From the NCBI GenBank assembly GCA_038251405.1, contig JBBSBH010000011.1:87033-151032 (forward strand): a DNA stretch of 64,000 nucleotides, in the 5' to 3' direction. This document shows positions 37,679 to 46,655 of this stretch, piece after piece. Below the pieces are notes generated by a model. The model was not told the origin of the DNA. It ran no database searches and saw nothing but the letters and a program-made list of their open reading frames with translations. Numbering within the stretch: position 1 is the first letter of the stretch; the number at the start of each line of letters is the position of its first letter. This stretch comes from JADJLQ01 sp038251405. GTDB lineage: Bacteria > Bacteroidota > Bacteroidia > Chitinophagales > Saprospiraceae. A program made the position numbers and the translations under genes.

Positions 37679-39144
37679 ATCATATTAATATTAACACATT
37701 AGGAGAACTCATTCAGTCAGGCTATAAAGTACAGACCATCAAAGATGAAATGCGTACTAATCTCATCAAAGCCCTTAAGAATAAGCAAAACATTTTTGAA
37801 GGAATTCATGGATTTGATGATTCGGTCATACCTGATTTGGAAAGAGCTATTCTCTCCAAACATCATATTTTACTATTGGGTTTGAGAGGCCAGGCAAAAA
37901 CGCGGATTGCCCGCATGTTAGTAAGGTTGTTAGATGAATACATTCCTGTCATCAAAGGCAGCGAGATCAATGATGACCCTTTTCATCCATTGTCCCCGTT
38001 TGGTAAAGCCACTGTTCAAAATCTAGGTCATGATACACCAGTAGATTGGGTCCATCGGGATGAAAGATATGTAGAAAAGTTAGCTACACCGGATGTAAGC
38101 ATTGCCGACCTGATAGGTGATGTAGATCCTATAAAGGCAGCTACTTTGAAATTACCTTATGCTGATGAGCGGGTGATTCACTACGGAATGATACCACGCG
38201 CCAATAGGTCTTTATTTGTGATCAATGAACTGCCTGATTTGCAGCCAAGAATTCAGGTCTCTCTTTTCAATATTTTGCAGGAAGGTGATATTCAGATAAG
38301 AGGTTTTAAAGTAAGACTCCCATTGGATATTTTATTCTTATTCACGGCCAATCCTGAAGATTATACCAATAGGGGAAGCATTATCACACCCCTTAAAGAT
38401 CGTATCGACAGCCAGATTATTACGCACTACCCATTAGATATCGAAACGGCAAAAAAGATCACCAGGCAGGAAGCCCGGATCAAGCCCGAACAAAAAGATA
38501 TCATTGTGCCTGATGTAATCAAAACTTTATTGGAACAGATTTCATTTGAAGCCCGTACCAGTGAATTGATCGACATCAATAGCGGGGTCTCAGCTCGATT
38601 AGGTATCAGCGCTTACGAAAATTTGATCAGTGCTGTTGAAAGACGGATGCTGAAGAACAATGAAACAACGGGCATAGCCAGAATTTCTGATTTAGTAGGT
38701 GTGGTGCCTGCCATTACCGGTAAAGTAGAACTCGTATACGAAGGCGAGCAACAAGGGCCTTACAAAGTGGCATTCGAGTTGATCAATAAAGCCATCAAGA
38801 CGGAGTTTTTAAAATACTTCCCTCATCCGGAAAAGCTGAAAAAAAATGATCGCGATCCTTTTGGAGTTATCAAAGCCTGGTTTGCCGGAGAACATGAATT
38901 GAAAATGGCGGTAGATGCTACGAACGACGCTTATGCCTCTTCCCTCGATCAGGTTTCAGGACTGGAAAGACTTATCGCTAAAGGAACTAATGTTACAGAA
39001 GAAGATAAACCTATCTTCAAGGAATTGGTCCTGCATGGATTGGCGGCTTTCAATCTTCTCAATAAAGAATTGCATCAGACCAGGATAGAATTTACCGATC
39101 CTTTGGGAGACTTGGGAAGAGGAGATTTGGGGCTTGACGATTAA
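37675..39144 (+). CDS. MoxR/Mg-chelatase-like AAA protein with altered Walker motifs
   Basis: This 489-residue protein is translationally coupled to the VWA gene. The AAA core (about 45-290) has a P-loop-like GLRGQAKT at 69-76, in which the usual glycine before Lys75 is Ala74. The Walker-B position is FVINEL, with Asn184-Glu185 instead of Asp-Glu. Sensor 1 is LFTANPED, and DRIDSQIITHYPLDI is the expected arginine-finger region. The C-terminal 150 residues are helical. The family (MoxR, ChlI-like) remodels or metallates partner proteins with a VWA subunit. Lys75, Thr76 and Glu185 remain, so ATP binding is plausible, but activity is uncertain. Confidence 0.82.
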   Translation: MNHININTLGELIQSGYKVQTIKDEMRTNLIKALKNKQNIFEGIHGFDDSVIPDLERAILSKHHILLLGLRGQAKTRIARMLVRLLDEYIPVIKGSEINDDPFHPLSPFGKATVQNLGHDTPVDWVHRDERYVEKLATPDVSIADLIGDVDPIKAATLKLPYADERVIHYGMIPRANRSLFVINELPDLQPRIQVSLFNILQEGDIQIRGFKVRLPLDILFLFTANPEDYTNRGSIITPLKDRIDSQIITHYPLDIETAKKITRQEARIKPEQKDIIVPDVIKTLLEQISFEARTSELIDINSGVSARLGISAYENLISAVERRMLKNNETTGIARISDLVGVVPAITGKVELVYEGEQQGPYKVAFELINKAIKTEFLKYFPHPEKLKKNDRDPFGVIKAWFAGEHELKMAVDATNDAYASSLDQVSGLERLIAKGTNVTEEDKPIFKELVLHGLAAFNLLNKELHQTRIEFTDPLGDLGRGDLGLDD

Positions 39145-39155
39145 TCTGAATCTGT

Positions 39156-39252
39156 ATAATCAGCCAAATGGGGGTGTGGAAGTATAGATTTGGCTGATTA
39201 TGACTTATAATCAGCCAAATGTGCTATATTTTTACTACTTTTGGCTATTTAT
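39156..39252. repeat. Alternating inverted repeats ATAATCAGCCAAAT
   Basis: The 14-mer ATAATCAGCCAAAT occurs at 39156-39169, as its exact reverse complement at 39188-39201 and directly again at 39207-39220. A degenerate fourth copy TTTTGGCTATTTAT lies at 39239-39252. Copies two and three make a perfect 14-bp palindrome with a 5-base centre (GACTT). The cluster fills the gap between the MoxR-like gene and the DUF234 ATPase gene and overlaps the ATPase promoter. It has no T-run, so an operator is more likely than a terminator. Confidence 0.85.
39236..39243 (+). promoter_or_regulatory. Bacteroidota -7 box TACTTTTG
   Basis: Exact TAnnTTTG match 17 bases before the ATPase ATG at 39261. It overlaps the fourth, degenerate repeat copy; the palindromic copies lie where the -33 region would be. 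Confidence 0.4.
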
Positions 39253-39260
39253 AAATAAAA

Positions 39261-40667
39261 ATGATTATAGGCAGAGACAAAGAAAGAAAAAGACTAGCTA
39301 AAATAATTACTAGTAAAAAGTCTGAATTTGTAGCAGTATACGGTCGGAGGCGTGTGGGCAAAACATTCCTTATCCGAGAATTTTTTAATTACCAATTTGA
39401 TTTTCATCATGCAGGTTTGGCAAATGGAAATACTATAAAACAATTAGCTAGCTTTCATGATACTTGGACGGAGTATTTTTCTGAGCAATACGACGCTGCT
39501 CCTAAAACCTGGTTAGAAGCATTTAAAAGATTGAAGACTAGCTTGGCAAAAAAAGCCAGATCGAAAAAACTGATCATATTCCTGGATGAAATGCCCTGGA
39601 TGGATACTCCCCGATCAGATTTTATGATTGCGCTGGAAAGTTTTTGGAATGGCTGGGCGACCAATAGAAAGAATGTGATTTTAATTGCCTGTGGATCGGC
39701 ATCATCATGGGTGATAAATGAATTAATAAATAATCATGGTGGGCTTCACAATCGAGTGACGCAAAAATTTAAGATCGAGCCATTTACCTTAAAGGAAACC
39801 GAAGAAATGTTACTGTCTAAAGGGTGTCTACTGACAAGATACCAGATTGCCGAATTATATATGGCACTGGGAGGAATGCCTTATTATATAGAGGCGATCA
39901 CTCCTGGTAAAAGTGTCGCTCAAATAATTGAAGAATTATTTTTCATAAATAATGCTATACTAAAAAATGAATTTAGCAACCTTTACCGGTCATTTTTCAG
40001 AAAATATGAAGCATATGAAAATGTGGTAGCGGCTTTGGCCCAAAAACTTAAGGGGATCAACAGGAATGAGATCGTAAAAGCTACTGGACTTCCATCAGGT
40101 GGTACCCTCACAAAAATTCTTCAAGAATTGGAAGAGAGTAGCTTTATAGCATCTTATACATCACTAGAAACCAAAGCGAAACTTACACTTTATAGACTGT
40201 CAGATTTTTATACTGCATTTTATTTTAAATTTATAAAAAGTGCAAAATATAGAGGTGAAGGAGCATGGACGCATTTCATTGACAATCCCAGCCACAGAGC
40301 CTGGCAAGGATACACGTTTGAGCAATTGTGCATGGCTCATATCCATCAAATTAAAAAAGCGTTAGGAATTAGTGGAATTTTATCAAGTGAAGCTTCCTGG
40401 CAGAATGATAAAACACAAATTGATTTACTTATAGATAGAAGAGATCAAGTGATCAATTTATGCGAAATGAAGTATTCAATGACGGAATTCACTATTAATA
40501 AAGACTACGCAAATCAATTAAAGAAAAAAATCTCCATATTCAAACAAAATACAAAAACTAAAAAAGCTGTATTTCTTACTTTGATTACTACATATGGAGT
40601 AGAGAAAAATGCGTATGCGCTTGAATTAGTACAAAATGAAGTATTGCTTGACGAACTATTTGAATAA
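39261..40667 (+). CDS. AAA ATPase with DUF234-type nuclease-like C-terminus
   Basis: The 468-residue protein has a P-loop GRRRVGKT (28-35, Lys34) and Walker B KLIIFLDEMPWM. The sensor-like stretch ILIACGSASSWV is followed by a winged-helix-like region (about 250-300, RNEIVKATGLPSGGTLTKIL). The C-terminus has a PD-(D/E)xK-like motif, with Asp388 (TQIDLLIDRRD) and E402-x-K404 (CEMKYS). This is the archaeal/bacterial ATPase plus DUF234 arrangement, widespread but poorly characterised and often scattered as an accessory gene. The elaborate inverted repeats in its promoter suggest autoregulation through the winged helix. Confidence 0.85.
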   Translation: MIIGRDKERKRLAKIITSKKSEFVAVYGRRRVGKTFLIREFFNYQFDFHHAGLANGNTIKQLASFHDTWTEYFSEQYDAAPKTWLEAFKRLKTSLAKKARSKKLIIFLDEMPWMDTPRSDFMIALESFWNGWATNRKNVILIACGSASSWVINELINNHGGLHNRVTQKFKIEPFTLKETEEMLLSKGCLLTRYQIAELYMALGGMPYYIEAITPGKSVAQIIEELFFINNAILKNEFSNLYRSFFRKYEAYENVVAALAQKLKGINRNEIVKATGLPSGGTLTKILQELEESSFIASYTSLETKAKLTLYRLSDFYTAFYFKFIKSAKYRGEGAWTHFIDNPSHRAWQGYTFEQLCMAHIHQIKKALGISGILSSEASWQNDKTQIDLLIDRRDQVINLCEMKYSMTEFTINKDYANQLKKKISIFKQNTKTKKAVFLTLITTYGVEKNAYALELVQNEVLLDELFE

Positions 40668-40669
40668 TA

Positions 40670-41260
40670 TCACATCCTTTTCTGTCTCCGCATTCGCATC
40701 ATACTGGGGTCACCACCCATCATATGTTTTTGCTGGCCGCGTTGCTGCATGGCCTTTTCAAATTGTTTAATTTGATCCTTGATCATAGGCTCGGTGACTT
40801 TATATTCTTTGATCTCTTTCATATAGATCTGAGCCTGGTTCCATTTATTTTTAAGAGCAGCAAAATTGGCAAGTTGTAATGCTACCATGGCCTTTTCATT
40901 TCCCGTTGGGAGGCCGATTTCTTTAGATTTTGTGAGGAATGCCTCCGCTTTTTCGTAATTTTTTTGTTGAGCTGCTATAGAACCTTTAATCATGTTAAAA
41001 TAGGCGCGATTGGGTTTATAAAGCCACTGAGGGAAAAAAGTAAGATCTAGTCGTTTTTCACTGCCTGCAAAATCAGACTTTTCCATCATTTGAGCGGCAG
41101 ACTGTACGGTACCTAATAGAATATAACTGGTCAGTAAAAGTAAGCCAGCCAGAATAAAAGGGAAAGCCCACCAAAACCCAAATGCAAATGCCAGACCAAT
41201 GCCTCCAAACAAGCAAACCGCTATGGCTGCAAATTTTAAGTAAATATTAAAAGTAAACAT
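40670..41260 (-). CDS. Membrane protein with TPR-like C-terminal domain
   Basis: The 196-residue protein starts with two membrane segments (about 8-28 and 30-50; FGGIGLAFAFGFWWAFPFIL, then LLLLTSYILLG). Helical repeats (about 80-175) follow, reading NMIKGSIAAQQKNYEKAEAFL and LANFAALKNKWNQAQIYM. The Met/Arg/Gln-rich tail ends PSMMRMRRQKRM. It is anchored in the inner membrane with a soluble, probably cytoplasmic, TPR-like domain. No specific family was recognised. It converges with the DUF234 ATPase gene, two bases apart. Confidence 0.65.
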   Translation of the reverse strand: MFTFNIYLKFAAIAVCLFGGIGLAFAFGFWWAFPFILAGLLLLTSYILLGTVQSAAQMMEKSDFAGSEKRLDLTFFPQWLYKPNRAYFNMIKGSIAAQQKNYEKAEAFLTKSKEIGLPTGNEKAMVALQLANFAALKNKWNQAQIYMKEIKEYKVTEPMIKDQIKQFEKAMQQRGQQKHMMGGDPSMMRMRRQKRM

Positions 41261-41407
41261 GAGGGTGCAAAAATAAGCAGAAAAAATCTGGGGGTTAAAT
41301 AAAATATAATGCCAGGCGTATGCATTCTCAGACGGGTGGTTGGTAACATAGAGTTAAAATAATAGTATTGGAAATCTTACTTAATGAGGAAGTCCTAAAA
41401 ATAGACT

Positions 41408-41415
41408 TACCTTTG
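41408..41415 (+). promoter_or_regulatory. Bacteroidota -7 box TACCTTTG
   Basis: Exact TAnnTTTG match ending 8 bases before the ATG at 41424, implying a very short leader for the transcript carrying the 168-residue protein and RNase R. Confidence 0.5.
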
Positions 41416-41423
41416 CAGCCCGA

Positions 41424-41930
41424 ATGAGTCGCAATTTATTTCAGGATTTTTTATCCCTATTTCCACCCGTAGAACTACCTGTTTCGCTTACTTTAGAGTC
41501 GCACAAAACCTTTGAACAAATAAACGATCTGATACCCATAGATCTGGCTTCTATGTTTATCATGCAGGAAGATGAATTGCCGGAGGAGGAGTTTACTGAA
41601 TTTTTACCTTGCTTTAGATTGCCAGCAGGCAAAGAAATTGACTTTATCGCCTTGGTTTATTGGAAAGCTTCCCTCATGAGGTACGATTTTATATTGGCTA
41701 CCTATACTAAAACAGGAATTCCTATTTCTAGACAAGTGATAGCGGGCACCTCCAGCGACAGTAAAACTATAATAAAAAAAGTGGCTACCCTGGAGCAAGA
41801 TTATTCTATTGAAGTAATAGCTTCTGAGCAAGATGTAGATCAGATCCATTTTGATCCATCTTCAACAAAAGAACTAAGCTATGAACTTTTGCCTAACGGC
41901 TTTATCTTCCATTTAAATGAAAAAGACTAA
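41424..41930 (+). CDS. Hypothetical cytoplasmic protein, 168 residues, upstream of rnr
   Basis: No family was recognised. The protein is acidic and soluble-looking, with an N-terminal helix (LFQDFLSLFPPVELP), an acidic run (QEDELPEEEF), a strand-rich middle (EIDFIALVYWKASLMRYDFI) and a C-terminus ending FIFHLNEKD. It lacks a signal or membrane segment. Its last 14 bases overlap the RNase R start, so the genes are co-transcribed and probably coupled. A role near RNA metabolism is possible only from context. Confidence 0.65.
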   Translation: MSRNLFQDFLSLFPPVELPVSLTLESHKTFEQINDLIPIDLASMFIMQEDELPEEEFTEFLPCFRLPAGKEIDFIALVYWKASLMRYDFILATYTKTGIPISRQVIAGTSSDSKTIIKKVATLEQDYSIEVIASEQDVDQIHFDPSSTKELSYELLPNGFIFHLNEKD

Positions 41931-44115
41931 TAAGAAAAATATAGTATCTCAATCACTGCATTTCGATGCATTGAAAACATTGACTTCCGAATACCTTAAA
42001 AATAATTCAAGAAACGCTTTTACGCCCGGACAAATACTTCATGCGGTGCATTCAAATAATAGTATGGATGAAATGAATCAAGTGCTCCAACGGCTGATTC
42101 AATCTAGAAAAGTGTATGATCACAAGGATGGAAGATATCAACATGGCAAAGGCCCTGATGGTCATCCATATAAAGAAAAACATCCAAAACAGGTAAATAC
42201 CGCAGGCACTATAGAAGGAAGATTGGAAGTGATCAGAAGCGGCGCAGGATATCTTATTTCAGATCAAAGTGCTGTAGATGTTTACATTCCTGAGAAATTT
42301 CTCAACGGTGCTATACATGGTGATATAGTAAGAATAAATGTGATAGCATCCCAACGAAGAAAGCCAGAGGGTAAAGTAACTGAGATCATACGCAGAGAAA
42401 CAAATTTTTTTGTAGGCACATTTTATAAAAAGAAAACCACTTGTTTTGTGATTCCCTCCAGCTTGAATCACCGATTTGAAATTCACATTAGTATTGCTGA
42501 TAGTTTAGAAGCAAAGGAGGGTGATAAAGTAATAGTAGAAATCACTAACTGGAGAGATGGATCACATCGCTTTCCCAAAGGCAAGGTAACTCAAATAATG
42601 AATGCTGAGTCTTTGATAGAAAATGAAATGAAAGCCATCCTTATTAATAATGGATTTGCATTAGAATTTTCTCCAGATGCCATGGCTATAGCTAATGAGG
42701 TTGCAGGATCGATGAAGGATGGATTATTCTGGCCTGAGAGAAGAGATTTTCGATCAGTCACTACATTTACCATAGACCCTGAAACGGCGAAAGATTTTGA
42801 TGATGCATTATCATTTGCTCATTTACCAAACGGCCATTTAGAAATTGGAGTGCATATTGCAGATGCTTCGCATTATTTACAAGAAGGCACTGCATTGGAC
42901 CATGAGGCATATGCTAAATCTACCTCTGTCTATTTAGTAGATCGGGCATTGCCTATGTTACCTGATATTTTATCCGGAGATGTTTGCTCATTAAAGCCAT
43001 TAACAGACAGGCTTACTTTTTCTGTATTATTTACTATAGATCCGGTAAAAAGCAAAATAGTAAATACCTGGATTGGGAAATCAGTAATTCATTCTAATTA
43101 TAGATTTACGTATGAAGATGCTCAGGAAGTCCTGGATACTAAAAAGGGCCCATTCTTCGATGAATTGAATCAAATAAATCTTCTTGCAAAGCATTTTCGA
43201 AAGAAAAGATTTGAACATGGGTCTATAGGTTTCGATTCTCCGGAGTATAAATTCAAATTAGATCCGGTAACTGGAAAACCGCTCTCATTGCATCTAAAAG
43301 AGCATATAGATACTCATGCATTGATAGAAGAGTTTATGTTATTGGCTAATAAAGCAGTAGCAGAATTCATTCATCAAAAAGAGAAAAATCAAGATTCTAT
43401 TCCATTTGTATATCGGGTGCATGACCTGCCAGACCTGGATAAATTGAATGACCTGGCATCCTTTGCCAAAGAATTAGGCTTTCAAATGAATCTGAATACA
43501 CCCAAAGAAATCGCTAAGTCATTGAACAGGCTTTATGAGGAGAGCATGAAAAATGATGCATTGAAAGTACTCCAGCCATTGGGCATTCGATCTATGGCAA
43601 AAGCGGAATACACTACCAATAATATCGGGCATTATGGATTAGCTTTTGAACTGTATGCTCATTTTACTTCTCCCATTCGAAGGTATAGTGATATTTTAGC
43701 CCATCGGATTTTATTCCAAAACCTAAACGATACTTTCCGTGTAAACAAAAAGCGATTGGAGGAACAATGCAAGCACATCTCTAATCAGGAGCGCAAGGCT
43801 ATGGATGCTGAGCGTGAATCAATAAAATATTTTCAATTACTGTTCATTCAGGATCATATTGGTGATGAGTTTGTAGGGTTTGTATCGGGTATGATAGAAA
43901 AAGGTTTGTTTATAGAGCTGGAAGAAAATCACGTAGAAGGATTTATTCCATTTGAAGAAATGCCAGAAACATTTTACTTGGCAGACAACAGGCTGAAGGC
44001 TTTAGGCAGGAAGTCAGGAATGGTAATAGCTATGGGTGATAGATTGAAAGTGAAAGTAGCATCAGCTGATTTGGACCTAAAAAGAGTGCAGCTGGCATTC
44101 ATAGATAAAGTATGA
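41917..44115 (+). CDS. rnr: Ribonuclease R
   Basis: This 732-residue 3'-5' exoribonuclease degrades structured RNA. In order: an N-terminal winged-helix-like region (about 15-75), cold-shock OB domains (about 90-240), the RNB catalytic domain (about 275-600) and an S1 domain near the C-terminus (about 645-730, with FVGFVSGMIEKGLFIELEENH). The RNB metal site is seen in TIDPETAKDFDDALSF, and later in YAHFTSPIRRYSD. Length is normal. Its stop overlaps the next gene by four bases (ATGA). Confidence 0.93.
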   Translation: MKKTNKKNIVSQSLHFDALKTLTSEYLKNNSRNAFTPGQILHAVHSNNSMDEMNQVLQRLIQSRKVYDHKDGRYQHGKGPDGHPYKEKHPKQVNTAGTIEGRLEVIRSGAGYLISDQSAVDVYIPEKFLNGAIHGDIVRINVIASQRRKPEGKVTEIIRRETNFFVGTFYKKKTTCFVIPSSLNHRFEIHISIADSLEAKEGDKVIVEITNWRDGSHRFPKGKVTQIMNAESLIENEMKAILINNGFALEFSPDAMAIANEVAGSMKDGLFWPERRDFRSVTTFTIDPETAKDFDDALSFAHLPNGHLEIGVHIADASHYLQEGTALDHEAYAKSTSVYLVDRALPMLPDILSGDVCSLKPLTDRLTFSVLFTIDPVKSKIVNTWIGKSVIHSNYRFTYEDAQEVLDTKKGPFFDELNQINLLAKHFRKKRFEHGSIGFDSPEYKFKLDPVTGKPLSLHLKEHIDTHALIEEFMLLANKAVAEFIHQKEKNQDSIPFVYRVHDLPDLDKLNDLASFAKELGFQMNLNTPKEIAKSLNRLYEESMKNDALKVLQPLGIRSMAKAEYTTNNIGHYGLAFELYAHFTSPIRRYSDILAHRILFQNLNDTFRVNKKRLEEQCKHISNQERKAMDAERESIKYFQLLFIQDHIGDEFVGFVSGMIEKGLFIELEENHVEGFIPFEEMPETFYLADNRLKALGRKSGMVIAMGDRLKVKVASADLDLKRVQLAFIDKV

Positions 44116-45029
44116 AGTCAATCTTGTATTTATCGATTATTCTGGCAGGATTTACTTCATGTGCATCCAGCTCAAAAATACTTCCTTATGGCGCTCTGGA
44201 TACTGACAAATCGCTTTTTTATTATCATACAGGAAAGGGCGACCCTATCATTTTTGTCCATGGTGGTCCCGGATTGAATCATAGATATTTTCTTCTGTAT
44301 TTAGAAAGATTAGCCGACTCCAATCATTTGATTTTTTATGATCAAAGAGCTTGTGGAGACTCTGAAATACCGGTGGACACCAATAAAATGAGTATTGCGG
44401 AATTTGTGAATGATATTACCAGGATTAAAGAAAAATTCAAACTGAAGAAGTTTCATTTGCTGGCTCATTCATGGGGGGCTACTGTGGCCCTGCGATATGC
44501 TATGGAACATAGTGATCAGCTTTTATCATTGATTCTTGTAAATCCGGCTGCTATTTCATCTGCAGATACGAAGGAAGCAAGTAAGTTACTGAGCTCTAGA
44601 TTTGATTTTTCAGATCAATCAAAGCGAAGTGAAATATTGGAAAGTAGTGCGTTTAAGCAGGGTGAGCCATCTGCTTATGTGGAATTATTTAAACTGGCAT
44701 TTTCAAAAAATATGTCAATACCCTCGCAGGTAGATAGTTTGAATATTTATTTACCCATGGATTATTTAAAGAAAAATGCCGCATTGAGATATTTATTCAA
44801 AGATTTGAATGACTATGATTTATACCCACAGTTAAATAAGATCAGTTGTCCTGTTTTAACTATTTCTGGAGACAAAGATATAGGCGTTACTTTTATAGAT
44901 AAGATAAAAAAGGAACTTCCAAACGGCAGATACGAAATCATTAAGGAATCCGGTCATTTTCCATTTTTAGAACAACCAAAAAAATTCGACCAGATCGTGA
45001 AAGAATTTATCGATAAATTTAAAAAGTAG
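44112..45029 (+). CDS. Alpha/beta-hydrolase lipoprotein, proline iminopeptidase-like
   Basis: The 305-residue protein has a lipobox (GFTSC, Cys17), so it acts in the periplasm or at a membrane. Family S33 features are HGGPG (50-54, oxyanion hole), DQRACGDS (77-84) and the nucleophile Ser120 in LLAHSWGA. SGDKDIG holds the acid and ESGHFPFLEQP the catalytic His near the end. It probably removes N-terminal residues from peptides or hydrolyses esters. DQRACGDS replaces the DQRGxGxS of cytosolic enzymes. It is coupled to rnr by an ATGA overlap. Confidence 0.82.
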   Translation: MKSILYLSIILAGFTSCASSSKILPYGALDTDKSLFYYHTGKGDPIIFVHGGPGLNHRYFLLYLERLADSNHLIFYDQRACGDSEIPVDTNKMSIAEFVNDITRIKEKFKLKKFHLLAHSWGATVALRYAMEHSDQLLSLILVNPAAISSADTKEASKLLSSRFDFSDQSKRSEILESSAFKQGEPSAYVELFKLAFSKNMSIPSQVDSLNIYLPMDYLKKNAALRYLFKDLNDYDLYPQLNKISCPVLTISGDKDIGVTFIDKIKKELPNGRYEIIKESGHFPFLEQPKKFDQIVKEFIDKFKK

Positions 45030-45037
45030 CGAAAATA

Positions 45038-45310
45038 TCATTCCTTCCCCTTCGGATCACCATCCATATTTTCCTCTAAATCATTATCATGCCCCATGAT
45101 CCATTTCAACCAGGGTAATATATAAAAAGGTAGAAAACCGAATATAATAGCGAATAATACATTTTTGATTTGCACTTTCTGTGGACTTGCTTCACCTTGA
45201 GTCAGGGGGATAAAGTATCTCAACAAAAAAAAGATAGTAAGAGCCAATATGATGGAGGCAATAAGACGATATTTCTTTTTTGCCCTATGGCTAAGCTTTC
45301 TGGAGAGCAT
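45038..45310 (-). CDS. Small membrane protein, 90 residues
   Basis: The protein has a basic N-terminus (LSRKLSHRAKKKYR), two membrane segments (about 17-33 and 50-66, with FAIIFGFLPFYILPWL) and an acidic C-terminus (DNDLEENMDGDPKGKE). No family was recognised. A simple two-helix inner-membrane protein is all that can be seen. It converges with the hydrolase gene and leads no obvious operon. Confidence 0.55.
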   Translation of the reverse strand: MLSRKLSHRAKKKYRLIASIILALTIFFLLRYFIPLTQGEASPQKVQIKNVLFAIIFGFLPFYILPWLKWIMGHDNDLEENMDGDPKGKE

Positions 45311-45379
45311 ATCAGTGTTTTTTTGTAAATGCCAAATTAATGATGTTTTGGAAAATTATCAATAAAGAATTAATCCATC

Positions 45380-45886
45380 CTATTCACCATGAGCCTCAAG
45401 GGCACGCTCATCATAAAAATGCATGCTTTCTGCTCTTTTCCATTTAGTAAAATAGACTATTTGGCCAGTGTGATAGGAAAGATGTTCGGTGACATGAAGT
45501 AATATTCCCACACCTGATTCTTCGTAACACTGGACGGGTCTCTTTTTTTCCAGTTCGGCTTCATCCATTTTTGATATTAAATGACATACTTCGTTTACCA
45601 CCTTGTTAAATGATCCTGCTAATTCAAGTTTTGGAATGGGGCCTTGCTCTGTAAACTCTTGTGATCGTTTCCTATGATCTTCCTGCCCTCCAATACTACT
45701 CAGCACATATTGGGTCAGATTGCCACAAAGGTGAAGTAAAATATTACCCATACTATTACTTTCTGCATTGGGCCGATACCAAACCTCGTCTTCAGACAAC
45801 TTTTCTAAAGCAGTATTGATCTTGGATCGACTTTCATTGATCCTGCGCAAACATTCACCTCTGAGAAGTTCAGCAAGCTGATTCAT
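45380..45886 (-). CDS. DinB-family protein
   Basis: This 168-residue four-helix protein of the DinB/YfiT type carries the usual metal-binding histidines: one in ILLHLCGNL (about residue 54) and two in HVTEHLSYHTGQIVYF (about 130-145). These proteins bind a divalent metal and often act as thiol-dependent transferases or have no known substrate. It stands alone between the small membrane protein and comF. Confidence 0.85.
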   Translation of the reverse strand: MNQLAELLRGECLRRINESRSKINTALEKLSEDEVWYRPNAESNSMGNILLHLCGNLTQYVLSSIGGQEDHRKRSQEFTEQGPIPKLELAGSFNKVVNEVCHLISKMDEAELEKKRPVQCYEESGVGILLHVTEHLSYHTGQIVYFTKWKRAESMHFYDERALEAHGE

Positions 45887-45914
45887 ATAGCTAAGATAAT
45901 ATTTATCTGGTGTG

Positions 45915-46655
45915 CTAAAAAGATAAACCTATGCCCAAGGTAAACATGCTGATCTTAATATTTGGAATGTCTAAAAGCAGAATAGCACAGGCTTCTAATG
46001 TGGCCCCGGTAGTTAATACATCGTCTACCAATAGAATGTGCCGGCCGGTAAGATCATATTTTTGTCTGAGCGAAAACGCTTCCTGCATGTTTTTCAATCT
46101 TTCATGCCGATGGAAAGTTGTTTGACTTTGGGTGGCATGTCTTTTTGTGATAAGTTTATTTATTGGGATATCTAATGTAGATGAAATACCTCTTGCAATT
46201 ACTTCAGCCTGATTGTAACCTCGGACCCATTGCTTTTTTTCATGCATAGGTACGGGTACGATCAAATCAGGTTTACTCCAGTGTTCTTTGATTTTTCTCC
46301 CAGCTACCCGACCAAGATTTTCTCCTATTTCAGGCTTATTTTCATATTTTAATTTATGCACCAATTTTTGAAAAATGCCACCGGGCACGAATTTGTATAA
46401 AGAGGCTCCATTAGCTAGAGGTAAGCGACCCAGGAATTTATTAGTAAAATCATTTTCGACAAATTTCCAGTGATCGGTAGTAGCTACTTCATATGTACAT
46501 TGCATGCATAATACATGGTCATACATTTTGTTTCTGGCTTCACAGGCATGACACACGGATGGGAAGAAAAACTCGGATGCACGTGTGTAAATAGAATTTG
46601 AAAACTCATTTGCCCAATTCAGTAGCCTGGATTTTATCGTAATAGTTTCCACCAA
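45915..46655 (-). CDS. ComF-family amidophosphoribosyltransferase-like protein
   Basis: The 246-residue protein has an N-terminal Zn-finger-like region (CHACEARNK, then CMQC) and a phosphoribosyltransferase fold. Its PRPP motif is LLVDDVLTTGATL, and VPVPMHEKKQWVRGYNQAE is the conserved stretch of ComF proteins. In naturally competent bacteria ComF supports DNA uptake; elsewhere the role is unclear. The start is uncertain (TTG at 46655 or GTG at 46652), and the frame overlaps the anti-sigma-like gene by about 20 bases, so it may be co-transcribed with it. Confidence 0.88.
   Translation of the reverse strand: MVETITIKSRLLNWANEFSNSIYTRASEFFFPSVCHACEARNKMYDHVLCMQCTYEVATTDHWKFVENDFTNKFLGRLPLANGASLYKFVPGGIFQKLVHKLKYENKPEIGENLGRVAGRKIKEHWSKPDLIVPVPMHEKKQWVRGYNQAEVIARGISSTLDIPINKLITKRHATQSQTTFHRHERLKNMQEAFSLRQKYDLTGRHILLVDDVLTTGATLEACAILLLDIPNIKISMFTLGIGLSF

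Noticed and set aside
39156..39220. Intrinsic terminator of the MoxR-like gene
   Set aside because: The palindrome is strong but no T-run follows on either strand, and a third and fourth copy of the half-site point to protein binding.
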